Made by a program: the position numbers and the translations under genes. DNA of 64,000 bases, taken from positions 2,497,001 through 2,561,000 of the forward strand of contig NZ_CP055157.1 in assembly GCF_013367775.1 (NCBI RefSeq), in the 5' to 3' direction. The notes below the pieces were generated by a model. It saw only the letters and a program-made list of their open reading frames with translations, searched no databases and was not told the DNA's origin. Position 1 is the stretch's first letter; each line of letters starts with the position of its first letter. This document shows, piece after piece, positions 52,796 through 62,059 of this stretch. Origin of the DNA: Microbulbifer sp. YPW1. GTDB taxonomy: Bacteria > Pseudomonadota > Gammaproteobacteria > Pseudomonadales > Cellvibrionaceae.

Positions 52796-53563
52796 GTGAT
52801 TCAACTTGCCGGTGACCTGACACCCGCTGTCTATCTGATTCTTACCATAGTCGCCTTTGCCGCTGGCTTTATCAGCTCTATTGCCGGCGCCGGCGGCATG
52901 ATCACCTTGCCGGCACTGCTGTGGGCCGGCATACCACCGCTGGATGCGCTGGGAACCAATAAATTCCAGAGCGTTTTCGGCACCCTGTCTTCGACCCTGA
53001 ATTTCTTCCAGAAAGGGCACCTGGATTTTCGTCCCCTGTGGCCGGGCTTGCTGGCGGCCATTGGTGGTTCCTGTCTGGGCACCTGGTCGGTAACCCGGCT
53101 CGGGGGAGAGCAGCTGCAGACCCTGCTGCCGATACTGTTGATCGTCATTTCCCTGTACTTTGCATTTTCCCCGCGCATTGCCGATATCGATGCAAAGCCG
53201 CGAATGGGCAACGGCTGGTTCAACCTGTTGATCGGTGGGGGGATCGGCTTTTACGGTGGATTTTTCGGGCCCGGTATGGGTTCCTTCTACGCGCTCGCAT
53301 TTGCCGCGCTGCTGGGGTACAACATGCGCAAGGCTACGGCACATACCAAACCGCTGGTACTGGCTACCAATACCACATCCATGTGTATATTCATGGCCGC
53401 CGGGCACCTGTTGTGGTCCCTGGCCCTGTGCATGTCTGCGGCCCAGTTTGTCGGCGCCAGGCTGGGGTCGAATCTGGTGATCGCGCGTGGCGCGGCACTG
53501 GTGAAGCCCGTAATCATCGTGGCCACCCTTGTCCTGGCGGTCAAACTTTTACTGGAGGCGTGA
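52796..53563 (+). CDS. TauE/SafE-family (TSUP) membrane transporter
   Basis: A 255-residue protein with eight predicted helices. TSUP signatures are AGFISSIAGAGGMITLPALL in helix 1 and GFYGGFFGPGMGSFYALAF in the second half, the two repeated halves of the family. The family includes sulfite or sulfur-compound exporters and the uncharacterised YfcA of E. coli, which this resembles most. The GTG start at 52796 leaves 17 bp after the acyltransferase gene. The substrate is unknown. Confidence 0.92.
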   Translation: MIQLAGDLTPAVYLILTIVAFAAGFISSIAGAGGMITLPALLWAGIPPLDALGTNKFQSVFGTLSSTLNFFQKGHLDFRPLWPGLLAAIGGSCLGTWSVTRLGGEQLQTLLPILLIVISLYFAFSPRIADIDAKPRMGNGWFNLLIGGGIGFYGGFFGPGMGSFYALAFAALLGYNMRKATAHTKPLVLATNTTSMCIFMAAGHLLWSLALCMSAAQFVGARLGSNLVIARGAALVKPVIIVATLVLAVKLLLEA

Positions 53564-53566
53564 TCC

Positions 53567-53914
53567 GTGACAATCGTCATAACCCTGTGCCTCTCTTTTG
53601 CGATTTTTGCCCTGATTATCTGGGGCTTGATGCATATGCGGACGCCGCGTTTCCGGATGGAGAGGGCAGACTTCCAGCGCGGCCTGGAAGATGTGATTGC
53701 CGGGCAGGCAGATGAAAATGAATGGCGGATCCTGACGGGCTACCCCATGCGCCATGACCCGGCCCTGGAAAAATTGCGGCTCGAGTGCCTGCAAATTGAA
53801 GAAGACGAATACACCGGTAAACTGCCTTATCTGTTTACCGAAGCGGGCCTGCGCAAGCTGCGCGACCTGCGGGAGCGCTTGCTGGCACTGCCATTGCAGG
53901 AAGAATCCGAATAA
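53567..53914 (+). CDS. Small membrane-anchored protein of unknown function
   Basis: A 115-residue protein starting with GTG three bases after the transporter stop, so translationally coupled. One N-terminal helix (residues 3-22, VITLCLSFAIFALIIWGLMH) is followed by a charged soluble domain rich in Glu, Arg and Leu. I do not recognise the family. Linkage to the TauE/SafE gene suggests a joint operon but not a role. Confidence 0.75.
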   Translation: MTIVITLCLSFAIFALIIWGLMHMRTPRFRMERADFQRGLEDVIAGQADENEWRILTGYPMRHDPALEKLRLECLQIEEDEYTGKLPYLFTEAGLRKLRDLRERLLALPLQEESE

Positions 53915-53965
53915 CGCCTGATATCGAAACCCTATAAAAACCCCAATGCTGTAACTGGAGAAATC

Positions 53966-55372
53966 ATGTTGAACCCCCTGAAGAGTATTGCCGGCGGATT
54001 GGCCGCCGCACTGGTGGCGGTGGCTGCCCAGGCTACGCCCCTGAAGCAGGAAGACCTGTCTGTAGCAGAAGTGCTGCGCGATCGCGCGCTGGAATCCTCT
54101 GATGCCTACAGTATCGTCGAGTCCCTGACCGTTGAAGTGGGTCCGCGTCGTGCCGGTACCAAGGGGGATGAACGCGCAGTGGCCTGGGCGCAGGAAAAGA
54201 TGAAAGCGCTGGGGTTTGACCGGGTCTACACCGAACAGATCGATGTGAAGCGCTGGGCCCGTGGCCATGCGCACGCGGAAGTAACGGCACCTTTCCCGCA
54301 GCCGCTGGTAGTGACCTCCCTGGGCTACGGGGCCTCCACCCCGGAAGGCGGGCTGACCGCTGAAATCGTGGAATTTGCCGATGTGGAAGCGTTGATGAAA
54401 GCACCGGCGCGCAAGGTAAAAGGCAAGATCGCATTCATCAACAAGCGCATGGAGCGCGCCCGTACCGGTGAAGGCTATGGTCCCGCGGTACAGGGACGCA
54501 GCAAGGGGATGCGTGCCGCAGCCGAGAAAGGCGCCGCAGCGATGCTGCTGCGCTCCGTGGGTACCGACTCCGATCGTTTCCCCCACACCGGCATGATGTC
54601 TATCGATGGTGTCGAGAACCCGGTTCCCGCGCTGGCCCTGTCCGCACCGGATGCCAACCTGCTGGAGGCCATGCTGGAGCGCGGCAAGCCGGTGGAGGTG
54701 AAGCTGAACGTGCACAATGAAGCGCTGGCGGACGGCCCTTCTTTCAATGTGATTGGCGAAGTGGTTGGTCGCGAGAAGCCGGAAGAAGTGGTTCTGATCG
54801 GTGCACACCTGGACAGCTGGGACGAAGGTACGGGCGCTCTGGATGACGGTGCTGGCGTTGCCGTGGTGATGGAGACCGCGCGCCTGATCGCAGAATTGCC
54901 ACAACGCCCCCGTCGCACCCTGCGCGTAGTGCTGTTCGGCGCCGAGGAAATTGGCCTCGTCGGTGCCAAGCAGTACGTGGAAGCCCATCAGAACGACCTG
55001 GAAAAAATCATTATGGTGTCCGAGTCGGATTTCGGCGCCGGCAAGATCTGGCGCTTTGACACCCGTATTCCCGAGAGCAAGTTCGCCATCGCCGACCAGA
55101 TGATGCAGCTGCTGGCGCCGCTGGGCATTGAGCGCGGCAATAACAAGTCCTCCGGCGGTCCGGACAGCAGTGTGTTTGTAGCTCAGGGCGTGCCGGCTAT
55201 GGGACTGTATCAGGACGGTACCGACTACTTCGATTACCACCACACGCCCAACGATACGCTGGACAAAGTGGATCCGGATAACCTCAAGCAGAATGTGGCT
55301 GCGTGGGTGGTGATGTCTTTCCTGGCGAGCGAAATGGAAGGGGACTTTGGTCGGGTGCCGACCGAACACTGA
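53966..55372 (+). CDS. Secreted M28-family metallopeptidase (PGCP/carboxypeptidase Q-like)
   Basis: A 468-residue protein with a signal peptide (cleavage near AQATP). A PA-like inserted domain lies at about 110-240. The zinc ligands of M28 appear in order: GAHLDSWDEG (His, Asp), ALDDGAGVA (Asp), GAEEIGLVGA (Glu pair), ESDFGAG (Asp) and DYHHTPNDT (His). All ligands are present, so it is probably active on peptides or dipeptides in the periplasm or outside. The nearest well-known member is human carboxypeptidase Q. It is followed by a terminator. Confidence 0.93.
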   Translation: MLNPLKSIAGGLAAALVAVAAQATPLKQEDLSVAEVLRDRALESSDAYSIVESLTVEVGPRRAGTKGDERAVAWAQEKMKALGFDRVYTEQIDVKRWARGHAHAEVTAPFPQPLVVTSLGYGASTPEGGLTAEIVEFADVEALMKAPARKVKGKIAFINKRMERARTGEGYGPAVQGRSKGMRAAAEKGAAAMLLRSVGTDSDRFPHTGMMSIDGVENPVPALALSAPDANLLEAMLERGKPVEVKLNVHNEALADGPSFNVIGEVVGREKPEEVVLIGAHLDSWDEGTGALDDGAGVAVVMETARLIAELPQRPRRTLRVVLFGAEEIGLVGAKQYVEAHQNDLEKIIMVSESDFGAGKIWRFDTRIPESKFAIADQMMQLLAPLGIERGNNKSSGGPDSSVFVAQGVPAMGLYQDGTDYFDYHHTPNDTLDKVDPDNLKQNVAAWVVMSFLASEMEGDFGRVPTEH

Positions 55373-55397
55373 TCAGCCTGTCGCTTGTTTTTACGCC

Positions 55398-55425
55398 AAA
55401 AGCCCCGCAATTTGTGGGGCTTTTT
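55398..55425. terminator. Rho-independent terminator after the M28 peptidase gene
   Basis: AAAAGCCCC pairs with GGGGCTTTTT around a GCAATTTGT loop. A/T flanks are present on both sides. It lies about 25 bp after the stop. Confidence 0.9.
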
Positions 55426-55528
55426 CGTTTCCAGCCATTGCCTGTGTATTACCCGCCAGTTGATTGACAAGGCCATATCCCCTCGGCATGCTGCCTCCAC
55501 TTTCATCAGTCAAGTCAAGGAATACGCA

Positions 55529-56023
55529 ATGGCCAATATCACCCTGAAAGGAAACCCGGTTACCACTGTTGGTGAACTGCCTGCCGTGGGCAGCCAGGCG
55601 CCGGCCTTTACCCTCGTGCAAGGGGACCTTTCCGAGATTACCCTGGAGGACTTCGCGGGCAAGCGTGTGGTGCTGAATATTTTCCCGTCTGTGGATACCC
55701 CGACCTGTGCCACCTCGGTGCGCACTTTCAATGAAAAGGTCTCTTCCCTGGATAATACTGTCGTGGTGTGTGTGTCCGCGGACCTGCCGTTTGCCATGAG
55801 CCGCTTCTGTGGTGCCGAGGGGATCGAGAATGTGAAGCTGGGTTCGGCGTTCCGCGCGAGCTTCGGTGACGATTACGGCGTGGCGTTTGAGACCGGTCCA
55901 TTGAAAGGGCTGCTGTCCCGCTCGGTGGTTGTGATCGATGAAAACGGCAAAGTGGTTTACACCGAACAGGTGGCAGAAACCGCGGATGAGCCGAGCTACG
56001 AGGGTGCCATCAGCGCACTCTGA
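55529..56023 (+). CDS. tpx: Thiol peroxidase Tpx
   Basis: A 164-residue atypical 2-Cys peroxiredoxin. The peroxidatic Cys is in SVDTPTCATSVRTFNEK (about C60) and the resolving Cys in SRFCGAEG (about C94). The reductant is thioredoxin in the well-known members. The ATG at 55529 follows CAAGGA and begins MANITLKGNPV, the family start; the frame is open upstream to 55385 but there it overlaps a terminator. It is followed by a strong hairpin terminator. Confidence 0.96.
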   Translation: MANITLKGNPVTTVGELPAVGSQAPAFTLVQGDLSEITLEDFAGKRVVLNIFPSVDTPTCATSVRTFNEKVSSLDNTVVVCVSADLPFAMSRFCGAEGIENVKLGSAFRASFGDDYGVAFETGPLKGLLSRSVVVIDENGKVVYTEQVAETADEPSYEGAISAL

Positions 56024-56048
56024 TCTCCGGCCAAGACCGCCTCTAAAC

Positions 56049-56082
56049 AAAAACGCCGCGACTACTGTCGCGGCGTTTTTGT
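56049..56082. terminator. Rho-independent terminator after tpx
   Basis: AAACGCCGCGAC pairs with GTCGCGGCGTTT around TACT with flanking A and T runs, so both the plus-strand tpx and the minus-strand fusion gene can terminate here. Confidence 0.93.
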
Positions 56083-56114
56083 TTAAGCGGAGTTAAAGGT
56101 AATGTCCTTTCTCG

Positions 56115-58001
56115 TTAGCGATGCTGTCCGCGCAAATCCAGCACGGTTTCCTGCAGCGCTTCCGCCTTGACTTCCGTCGCTGCCAGCGGGTTTCCCGCTA
56201 CCACACAGACGCGTGACCAGAAACGGCGGGGCAGGGTACTGAACGCCGAGCCGTCCTTGTGGCTGAAAAAACTGCCCCACAGGCCGCGCAACGCCATGGG
56301 GATTACCGGCACCGGGGTCCGCTGCAGAATCTTCTCAATCCCGGCCTTGAAAGGTTGTAGTTCGCCATCTTTGGTCAGCTGGCCTTCGGGGAAAATACAC
56401 AGCAGATCGCCGTCTTTCAGCCCCTGTTCAATCTCCGCAAATGCCTGTGCATAACCTTCCGGGTCCTGTTGCTTGGAGCAGATGGGTATGGCGCGGCTGG
56501 TTTTGAAAATAAAATGCAAAACCGGGATTTCGTAGATGGGCTTGTACATGATAAAGCGGATAGGGCGGCGCACCGCCCCTGCCAGCAGCAGCGCATCCAC
56601 GTAGCTCACATGGTTGCAGGCAATGATCGCCGCACCTTCCGCAGGGATCTTGTCCAGGCCGTGGTGTTTTACCCGGTACATGGTGTGCGACAGCAGCCAG
56701 ATCAGCAGGCGCATGGCGAATTCCGGCACCCGGTTGAATACGAAAATCGCAACCGCTGCATTCATCAGCGCGATGATCAGGAAAAACTGCGGGATGGTCG
56801 CTGCGAGCACGTTGAGGAACACAATTCCCAGCACCGCGGCGACCACCATAAACAGCGCATTCAGAACATTGTTTACCGCAATAATGCGTGCGCGAATGGT
56901 TGGATCTGAGCGTTCCTGCATCATGGAGTACAGCGGCACGATAAAGAAACCGCCGAAGATCCCGATCAGGGTCAGGTTGATCAGAATACCCAGTGCGCCA
57001 TCGTTGGCCCAGAAAGCGGCGACGGTGGACTCCACCGGGGGTTGGTAGTTGCCTGTGGTGGAGGCCAGCAGAATCCCGACGACGGTCAGCCCTGCCGCAC
57101 CGATGGGCACCAGCCCCAGCTCAACGCGCCCGCCGGAAAGCCGTCCGCACAACAGCGAGCCAACTGCCACGCCGATGGTAAAGCAGCACAGCAGCAGGGT
57201 AACCAGGGATTCACTGCCGCCCAGGACATTGCGCGTAAGGCTGGGGATCTGGGTAAGGTAGGCCGCGCCCAGCAGCCAGAACCAGGAAATACCGATAATC
57301 GCGTAAAACACCGAGGGTGTTTTCGCTGCCTCTTTCAGAATCCGGCCGGTCTGGGTGACGGGGTTGTAATTGATTTTCAGGTCCGGCGCCGGTGCCTCGG
57401 CCCGCGGGATATTGCGCGCGGCGAGATAGCCCAGGGACGCGGTGATCATGATGATGGCAGATATCCACCACAGCCCGGATTCTCCCTCGCCGGTGCGGCC
57501 CGCCAGCAGGCCACCGACAATGGTGCCGAGCAGAATGGAAACGAAGGTGCCCATTTCCACCAGTGCATTGCCGCTTACCAGCTCGGTCTTTCTCAGGTGC
57601 TGGGGGAGGATGGCGTATTTTACCGGACCGAAAAAAGCCGATTGCACACCGAGCAGAAACAGGACGGTGAGGCACAGATAGTTATTACCACTGAACAGCG
57701 CCCCGACACCGAACGCTCCGATGCCAATTTCCGCGAGCTTGATCCGCCGGATCAGCACACTCTTGTCGGTCTTGTCCGCCACCTGGCCGGCCGTGGCGGA
57801 GAACAGGAAAAACGGCAGGATAAACAGGCCCGCGGCGAGGTTGATCAGAAAGTTGGCTTCAGTGGCGGCGAGGCGGAAGGCGATCATCACGATCAATGCG
57901 TTCTTGAACACATTGTCGTTGAAGGCACCGAGAAACTGGGTACAGAAGAAGGGTAAGAAGCGTCGGCTGCCAAGCAGCTGAAACTGGTTATCGTGGGCCA
58001 T
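56115..58001 (-). CDS. MFS transporter fused to a PlsC-type acyltransferase
   Basis: A 628-residue inner-membrane protein. The N-terminal 400 residues form an LplT-like MFS transporter (about 12 helices, starting FLGAFNDNVFKNALIVM). The C-terminal domain (about 430-600) is a lysophospholipid acyltransferase with the HX4D motif NHVSYVDAL and the block FPEGQLTKDG. In Enterobacteria, LplT flips lysophospholipids inward and the separate Aas protein re-acylates them. Here the flippase and the acyltransferase are joined, and the acyl-ACP synthetase domain of Aas is absent. The fusion is known elsewhere in proteobacteria. Confidence 0.9.
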   Translation of the reverse strand: MAHDNQFQLLGSRRFLPFFCTQFLGAFNDNVFKNALIVMIAFRLAATEANFLINLAAGLFILPFFLFSATAGQVADKTDKSVLIRRIKLAEIGIGAFGVGALFSGNNYLCLTVLFLLGVQSAFFGPVKYAILPQHLRKTELVSGNALVEMGTFVSILLGTIVGGLLAGRTGEGESGLWWISAIIMITASLGYLAARNIPRAEAPAPDLKINYNPVTQTGRILKEAAKTPSVFYAIIGISWFWLLGAAYLTQIPSLTRNVLGGSESLVTLLLCCFTIGVAVGSLLCGRLSGGRVELGLVPIGAAGLTVVGILLASTTGNYQPPVESTVAAFWANDGALGILINLTLIGIFGGFFIVPLYSMMQERSDPTIRARIIAVNNVLNALFMVVAAVLGIVFLNVLAATIPQFFLIIALMNAAVAIFVFNRVPEFAMRLLIWLLSHTMYRVKHHGLDKIPAEGAAIIACNHVSYVDALLLAGAVRRPIRFIMYKPIYEIPVLHFIFKTSRAIPICSKQQDPEGYAQAFAEIEQGLKDGDLLCIFPEGQLTKDGELQPFKAGIEKILQRTPVPVIPMALRGLWGSFFSHKDGSAFSTLPRRFWSRVCVVAGNPLAATEVKAEALQETVLDLRGQHR

Positions 58002-58071
58002 ATTGGTCTCCCCAAAGTCCTTTACAAACTATGGTAAGCGATTCCGGAGAGCGGGGCACAAGCATCTTAAA

Positions 58072-58099
58072 TAAAAAAGCCCCGCAGAGCGGGGCTTTT
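58072..58099 (-). terminator. Rho-independent terminator of the M13 peptidase gene
   Basis: On the minus strand, AAAAGCCCCGC-TCT-GCGGGGCTTTTTT has a strong stem and six T. It lies 27 bp after the stop at 58126. Confidence 0.92.
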
Positions 58100-58125
58100 G
58101 GTTACCGAAATAAGAGCTGGGTGGG

Positions 58126-60207
58126 TTACCAGATAACCACACGCTCCTCTTCTGGCAGGTACATACCGTCGCCTTCCTTCACGTCAAACGCCGAGTAGAA
58201 AGCCTCGATATTCGGCAGCACGCCCTGTACCCGGTATTCCGCCGGGGAGTGCGGATCGGTCTTCAGGCGCTCGCTCAGGGCCTCGTCGCGCATCTTGCTG
58301 CGCCAAACCTGCGCCCAGCCGAGGAATACGCGCTGATCGCCATTGAAGCCGTCGATGACCGGTGCCTCTTTACCGTCCAGAGACATCTTGTAAGCCTTGT
58401 AAGCGATACCCAGGCCAGACAGGTCACCGATATTTTCACCCAGAGTCAGTTCACCGTTAACATACTCTCCCTCCAGCGGCTCGAAGGCGCTGTACTGGGA
58501 AACCAGCTTGCCGGTCAGGTGCTCGAAGTTTTCCAGGTCGGAGTCGGTCCACCAGTTGTTCAGGTAGCCCTTACCATCGAACTTGCTGCCCTTGTCGTCG
58601 AAGCCGTGGCCGATTTCGTGGCCAATCACACCACCAATACCGCCGTAATTCACCGCATCGTCCGCATTCATGTTGAAAAACGGCGGCTGCAGGATGGCTG
58701 CCGGGAACACGATTTCGTTACGCGCCGGGCTGTAGTAGGCATTCACAGTCTGCGGAGACATGCCCCACTCGGTGCGATCCAGCGGCTTGCCCAGCTTGCT
58801 GCGGTCGTGTGCAGAATCGAACAGGTTGGATGCCAGTACGTTGCCGGTGAGGTCGTCGGCGCTGACTTCCAGCGCACTGTAATCACGCCACTTGTCCGGA
58901 TAACCGATCTTGGTGGTGAAGTTGGCCAGCTTGGTCAGGGCTTCCTGCTTGGTGGTATCGCTCATCCAGGTGAGTTCCTCGATGGAGCTCTTGTAGGCGG
59001 CCTTGAGGTTGTCGACCAGCTCCACCATGCGCGCCTTGGCTTCCGGCGGGAAGTACTTTTCTACATAGCGCTTGCCCACCAGTTCGCCAACGGAACCGTT
59101 TACGAACTGCACACCGCGTTTCCAGCGGGGTTCCATTTCTTTGGTGCCGCGCAGGGTGGTGCCGTAAAAATCAAAGCGGGTCTGCGCCAGTTCGCCGTGC
59201 ATGTAGGGTGCCATGGCCGTCAGAACCTTGATTTTCAGGTAGCGCTTCCAGGTTGCGATGTCGGTATCGGCGATAATCTGGTTGGCGGCTTCCAGGTATT
59301 CCGGCTGGCCCACGGAGAAGTGGCTCTCCCCGTCCAGCATGGCATCTGCCAGGTAGATTCCCCAGTTGATTGCAGGCATCAGTTTGGCCATGTCGCTGGC
59401 CGCGGTCTTGTTGTAGTACTTGTCAGGATCGCGGTTCTCTACACGGGTGCGGTGGTGTTCCGCGAGGCTCTTCTCCAGCTGGTAAAGGGCTTCCGCGCTG
59501 GCTTCGGCGTTATCCAGGCCGGCGATATCCTGTACTTTTACCAGGTATTCTTTGTAGGCCTGCTGCAGCTTCTGGCCCTTCTCCGAATCGTCGAAGTAAT
59601 AGTCGCGGTCGGGCAGACCGAGGCCCGCCTGCCAGAAGAAGACCATGTAGGATTCGACGTTTTTCAGGTCCTGGTAAACAGTGGCTCCGAACGGCACGTC
59701 ATAGCCTGCCATATCGGCGTAGGCGAAGAACCGGGTCAGGTCGTCCATTGATTGGATTGCATCGATCTTGTCCAGCTCACCGGAAACGGCAGACAGACCT
59801 TTCTTCTCGATCAGTTCCTCGTTCATGAAGCTGTTGTAAAGATCGCCGATCTGCTTGGCATCGGCGCTTTCGGCGTGCTCGCCGGCTTCCATAATCAGGC
59901 CTTTGACTTCTTCGGTGGCTTTATCCCGCAGGATGCTGAAACCACCCCATCGGGACTTGTCCGCAGGAATCTCGGTGTTCTTCATCCAGTTACCATTGAC
60001 GTAGCTGTAGAAGTCGTCCTGAGGGCGGACACTGGTGTCCATGGCACTGAGATCGATCCCGGAGCCCAGGGGTGCGACCTGGGAGGCGCTGGCCTCGGAG
60101 GTATTCTGGGTGTTATCCACAGACGGGCTTTCGGACTTTGAGCAGCCGGTAAGGGTGGTGCCGGCAATAGCGCTGGCAATTGCCAGGGGAAGAAGCAGTT
60201 TTTTCAT
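58126..60207 (-). CDS. M13-family endopeptidase lipoprotein (PepO/neprilysin-like)
   Basis: A 693-residue zinc metallopeptidase. The lipoprotein signal ends in the lipobox LTGC with lipidated Cys22, followed by Ser/Lys, so it is membrane-anchored in the cell envelope. The zinc motif is IGHEIGHGFDDKG (HExxH) and the third ligand is in GENIGDLSGLGIAY. NAYYSPARN and the C-terminal Trp are family features. Bacterial members cut oligopeptides. It is processed by LspA. It is monocistronic, with terminators at both ends of its region. Confidence 0.95.
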   Translation of the reverse strand: MKKLLLPLAIASAIAGTTLTGCSKSESPSVDNTQNTSEASASQVAPLGSGIDLSAMDTSVRPQDDFYSYVNGNWMKNTEIPADKSRWGGFSILRDKATEEVKGLIMEAGEHAESADAKQIGDLYNSFMNEELIEKKGLSAVSGELDKIDAIQSMDDLTRFFAYADMAGYDVPFGATVYQDLKNVESYMVFFWQAGLGLPDRDYYFDDSEKGQKLQQAYKEYLVKVQDIAGLDNAEASAEALYQLEKSLAEHHRTRVENRDPDKYYNKTAASDMAKLMPAINWGIYLADAMLDGESHFSVGQPEYLEAANQIIADTDIATWKRYLKIKVLTAMAPYMHGELAQTRFDFYGTTLRGTKEMEPRWKRGVQFVNGSVGELVGKRYVEKYFPPEAKARMVELVDNLKAAYKSSIEELTWMSDTTKQEALTKLANFTTKIGYPDKWRDYSALEVSADDLTGNVLASNLFDSAHDRSKLGKPLDRTEWGMSPQTVNAYYSPARNEIVFPAAILQPPFFNMNADDAVNYGGIGGVIGHEIGHGFDDKGSKFDGKGYLNNWWTDSDLENFEHLTGKLVSQYSAFEPLEGEYVNGELTLGENIGDLSGLGIAYKAYKMSLDGKEAPVIDGFNGDQRVFLGWAQVWRSKMRDEALSERLKTDPHSPAEYRVQGVLPNIEAFYSAFDVKEGDGMYLPEEERVVIW

Positions 60208-60349
60208 AGTTGGCCTTTTGGGCTTGTTATATATGGTCGTTGATTGGACCGGGTGAAGATCGGGTCAATCCCATAGTATGCATTGGGATTGCCGTCGGGC
60301 AAGCGGACATGCGGCCAATTGCAGGGGATGAGCGATGGATTTCGGGCAA

Positions 60350-60376
60350 TAAAAAACCCCGCGGAGCGGGGTTTTC
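60350..60376 (-). terminator. Rho-independent terminator of the chalcone-isomerase-like/TonB gene
   Basis: On the minus strand AAAACCCCGC-TCC-GCGGGGTTTTTT is a GC-rich stem followed by six T. It stands 16 bp after the stop at 60392. Confidence 0.93.
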
Positions 60377-60391
60377 GGGGCCGGTCCGGGA

Positions 60392-61594
60392 TCAGTCCGG
60401 AAGGCGGAAGGTGATGGGGACGGTGAAGTTATACTCATCGATCTTCAGCTGTGCAGGCGTCGCCGGGTAGGGGCCTGCACGCTCAACAGCTTCCACCGCT
60501 TCGCGGTTGAGGCTGGAATAGCGGGATTCCTGCAGCGTGCTGACTGTTTTCACATTGCCTTTGTTGTCGATGGTCACATTCAGGCGCACGCTGCCTTCCT
60601 GGCCGCGCTCCTGGGCGCGCTTCGGATAATTGATGTGCTTGAAGGTGTGACGCAGCAGCATGGAATGGTAAATCTGGCGAGCCAGGATCATATCCGCTGT
60701 CAGAGGCGCTTCCTCTTCTTCCTCATCCAGCTCCTCATCCATCGGGGTGGCCGGGCGCGTGGTGGTGGGCTTCAGAGGTTTAGGCTGAGAAACCGGTGCG
60801 CTAGCTGCAGGCTTGGCAGGGGCTGAAGCCGGCTTCTCGATAGCCGGTGCACCGATGGCGGCGAGTGAGGGCGGCGGGATATCGGCGGAGAGGTCCGGCT
60901 TCGGCTTGGGTGCGGCAACCACCTGGGCGGGCTTGGGCTCCGCCTTCTGCGGAGCCGGCTCGGCAGCGGCCTCCTCTTTGGCTTCCTGCGCGTCGACCAT
61001 GGCGGTAATCTGGGCGACGCGGTCCGCACCTGGCTGCAGGGCTTCATACTTTTCCAGCAAGCCGGAATTTACCTGGCCAGAGCCCATCAGGTCGTCACGG
61101 AAATCCGTGGAGGGCGGCACCGGGCCAATCCAAGCGCGCAGCAGGGTGTTGAAAAACTCGCGGTCCTCGATCATGCCGAGCATGATGTCATTGAGGGATA
61201 CAGAGGTGGTGCCGGTGTCCGCAGCATAGTCGATACGCAGCTGGTCTCCGGCCATCAGGCGACCTTTGAACATGTTGGCGAAGGTCACCATGTTCTCGGC
61301 TTGGCCGGTAAGCACGTTACCGGGGTTATTGATCGCGATGCCCTCCATCCACTGGTTGCGGAAGCGGCGAGCTGACAGACGATCAGCGATAATACGCACC
61401 TGCAGGCTGCGAGGCTGATTGTTGTCGAGTAGTGCGTTTGCATCGCCAGAGAGACGCTCGGAATAAACGGCGGCAATATAGCGATCTTTATTGAATTGTT
61501 GTTCCAGAGCCAGACCGTTCAGCAGCGGAGCCGCATTTGCAGTCAGGGCCGTAGCGAACAACAGCAGGGCAATGACGAAGTTGGTCGATTTCAT
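60392..61594 (-). CDS. Chalcone-isomerase-like domain fused to a TonB C-terminal domain
   Basis: A 400-residue secreted protein. A cleavable signal peptide ends near ANAAP. Residues about 25-180 match the bacterial chalcone-isomerase-like domain (LNGLALEQQFNKDRYIAAVY; DRLSARRFRNQWMEGIAIN; DFRDDLMG). A Pro/Ala/Lys-rich linker of about 110 residues follows. Residues about 310-400 form a TonB C-terminal domain (YPKRAQERGQEGSVRLNV and REAVEAVERAGPYP). No N-terminal membrane anchor is kept after cleavage, unlike true TonB, so energy coupling with ExbBD is doubtful. A periplasmic binding or cell-wall role is inferred. The fused domain order is not one I know from a described protein. Confidence 0.85.
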   Translation of the reverse strand: MKSTNFVIALLLFATALTANAAPLLNGLALEQQFNKDRYIAAVYSERLSGDANALLDNNQPRSLQVRIIADRLSARRFRNQWMEGIAINNPGNVLTGQAENMVTFANMFKGRLMAGDQLRIDYAADTGTTSVSLNDIMLGMIEDREFFNTLLRAWIGPVPPSTDFRDDLMGSGQVNSGLLEKYEALQPGADRVAQITAMVDAQEAKEEAAAEPAPQKAEPKPAQVVAAPKPKPDLSADIPPPSLAAIGAPAIEKPASAPAKPAASAPVSQPKPLKPTTTRPATPMDEELDEEEEEAPLTADMILARQIYHSMLLRHTFKHINYPKRAQERGQEGSVRLNVTIDNKGNVKTVSTLQESRYSSLNREAVEAVERAGPYPATPAQLKIDEYNFTVPITFRLPD

Positions 61595-62059
61595 TTTTGC
61601 TTTGGTATCTATTTAAAGCCGGATGGGCAGAAACCGGCAGATAAAGTGCTGAAATATCAATCAAAATACCCCAGAGAAATTTTCAGCGACTTCATATAGC
61701 ACCCTCCCCCCGAAAGGTGCGGGCTTCAGCTAAACGCCGCACCTAACCGGTGGTTAAAAAATCTCCGGTAATTGGCAGGGTATAATCGAAGCTCTGCTCA
61801 ACTCTACTGTAACTGCAATGGAGTTCAACCCTGAAGTGGGTAAAATGTCTCGTTTTTTCAAATCCGGGAATGGACAGGGCAGACAGCCGTCACTTTCCGC
61901 CTAGAATGTGGCATCGGATGGTGCAGGGGTCGACAGACAGGGCTTTTCAGTGCACCGTTCGGGCATTGGCAGAGCCTAGCTGCCGAATTGTCCTCCCGGC
62001 CAGTGTGAAAACTGGCCGCGCCATCACAAAAAGCACGAATCGATTAAGCCAAGAGTTTC
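61595..62059 (+). promoter_or_regulatory. 465-bp intergenic region, divergent promoters
   Basis: No gene is supported. A plus-strand TATAAT lies at 61781-61786 without a good -35, and TAAAAT lies at about 61842. GGTGCGG/CCGCACC (61716-61722 with 61737-61743) and CGGCCAGT/ACTGGCCG (61997-62004 with 62011-62018) are inverted repeats. The second stands about 40 bp before the cyclic-nucleotide-binding protein gene. The region upstream of 62060 is A/T-rich, typical of a promoter. Confidence 0.4.

Noticed and set aside
53549..55369. A 606-codon minus-strand frame opposite the M28 peptidase and the small protein gene
   Set aside because: Both plus-strand genes have clear signatures (zinc ligands, signal peptide). 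The antisense product is His- and Gln-rich with no domain.
58249..59751. A 500-codon plus-strand frame opposite the M13 peptidase
   Set aside because: The minus-strand gene carries HExxH and a lipobox. The plus-strand frame is a codon-usage shadow.
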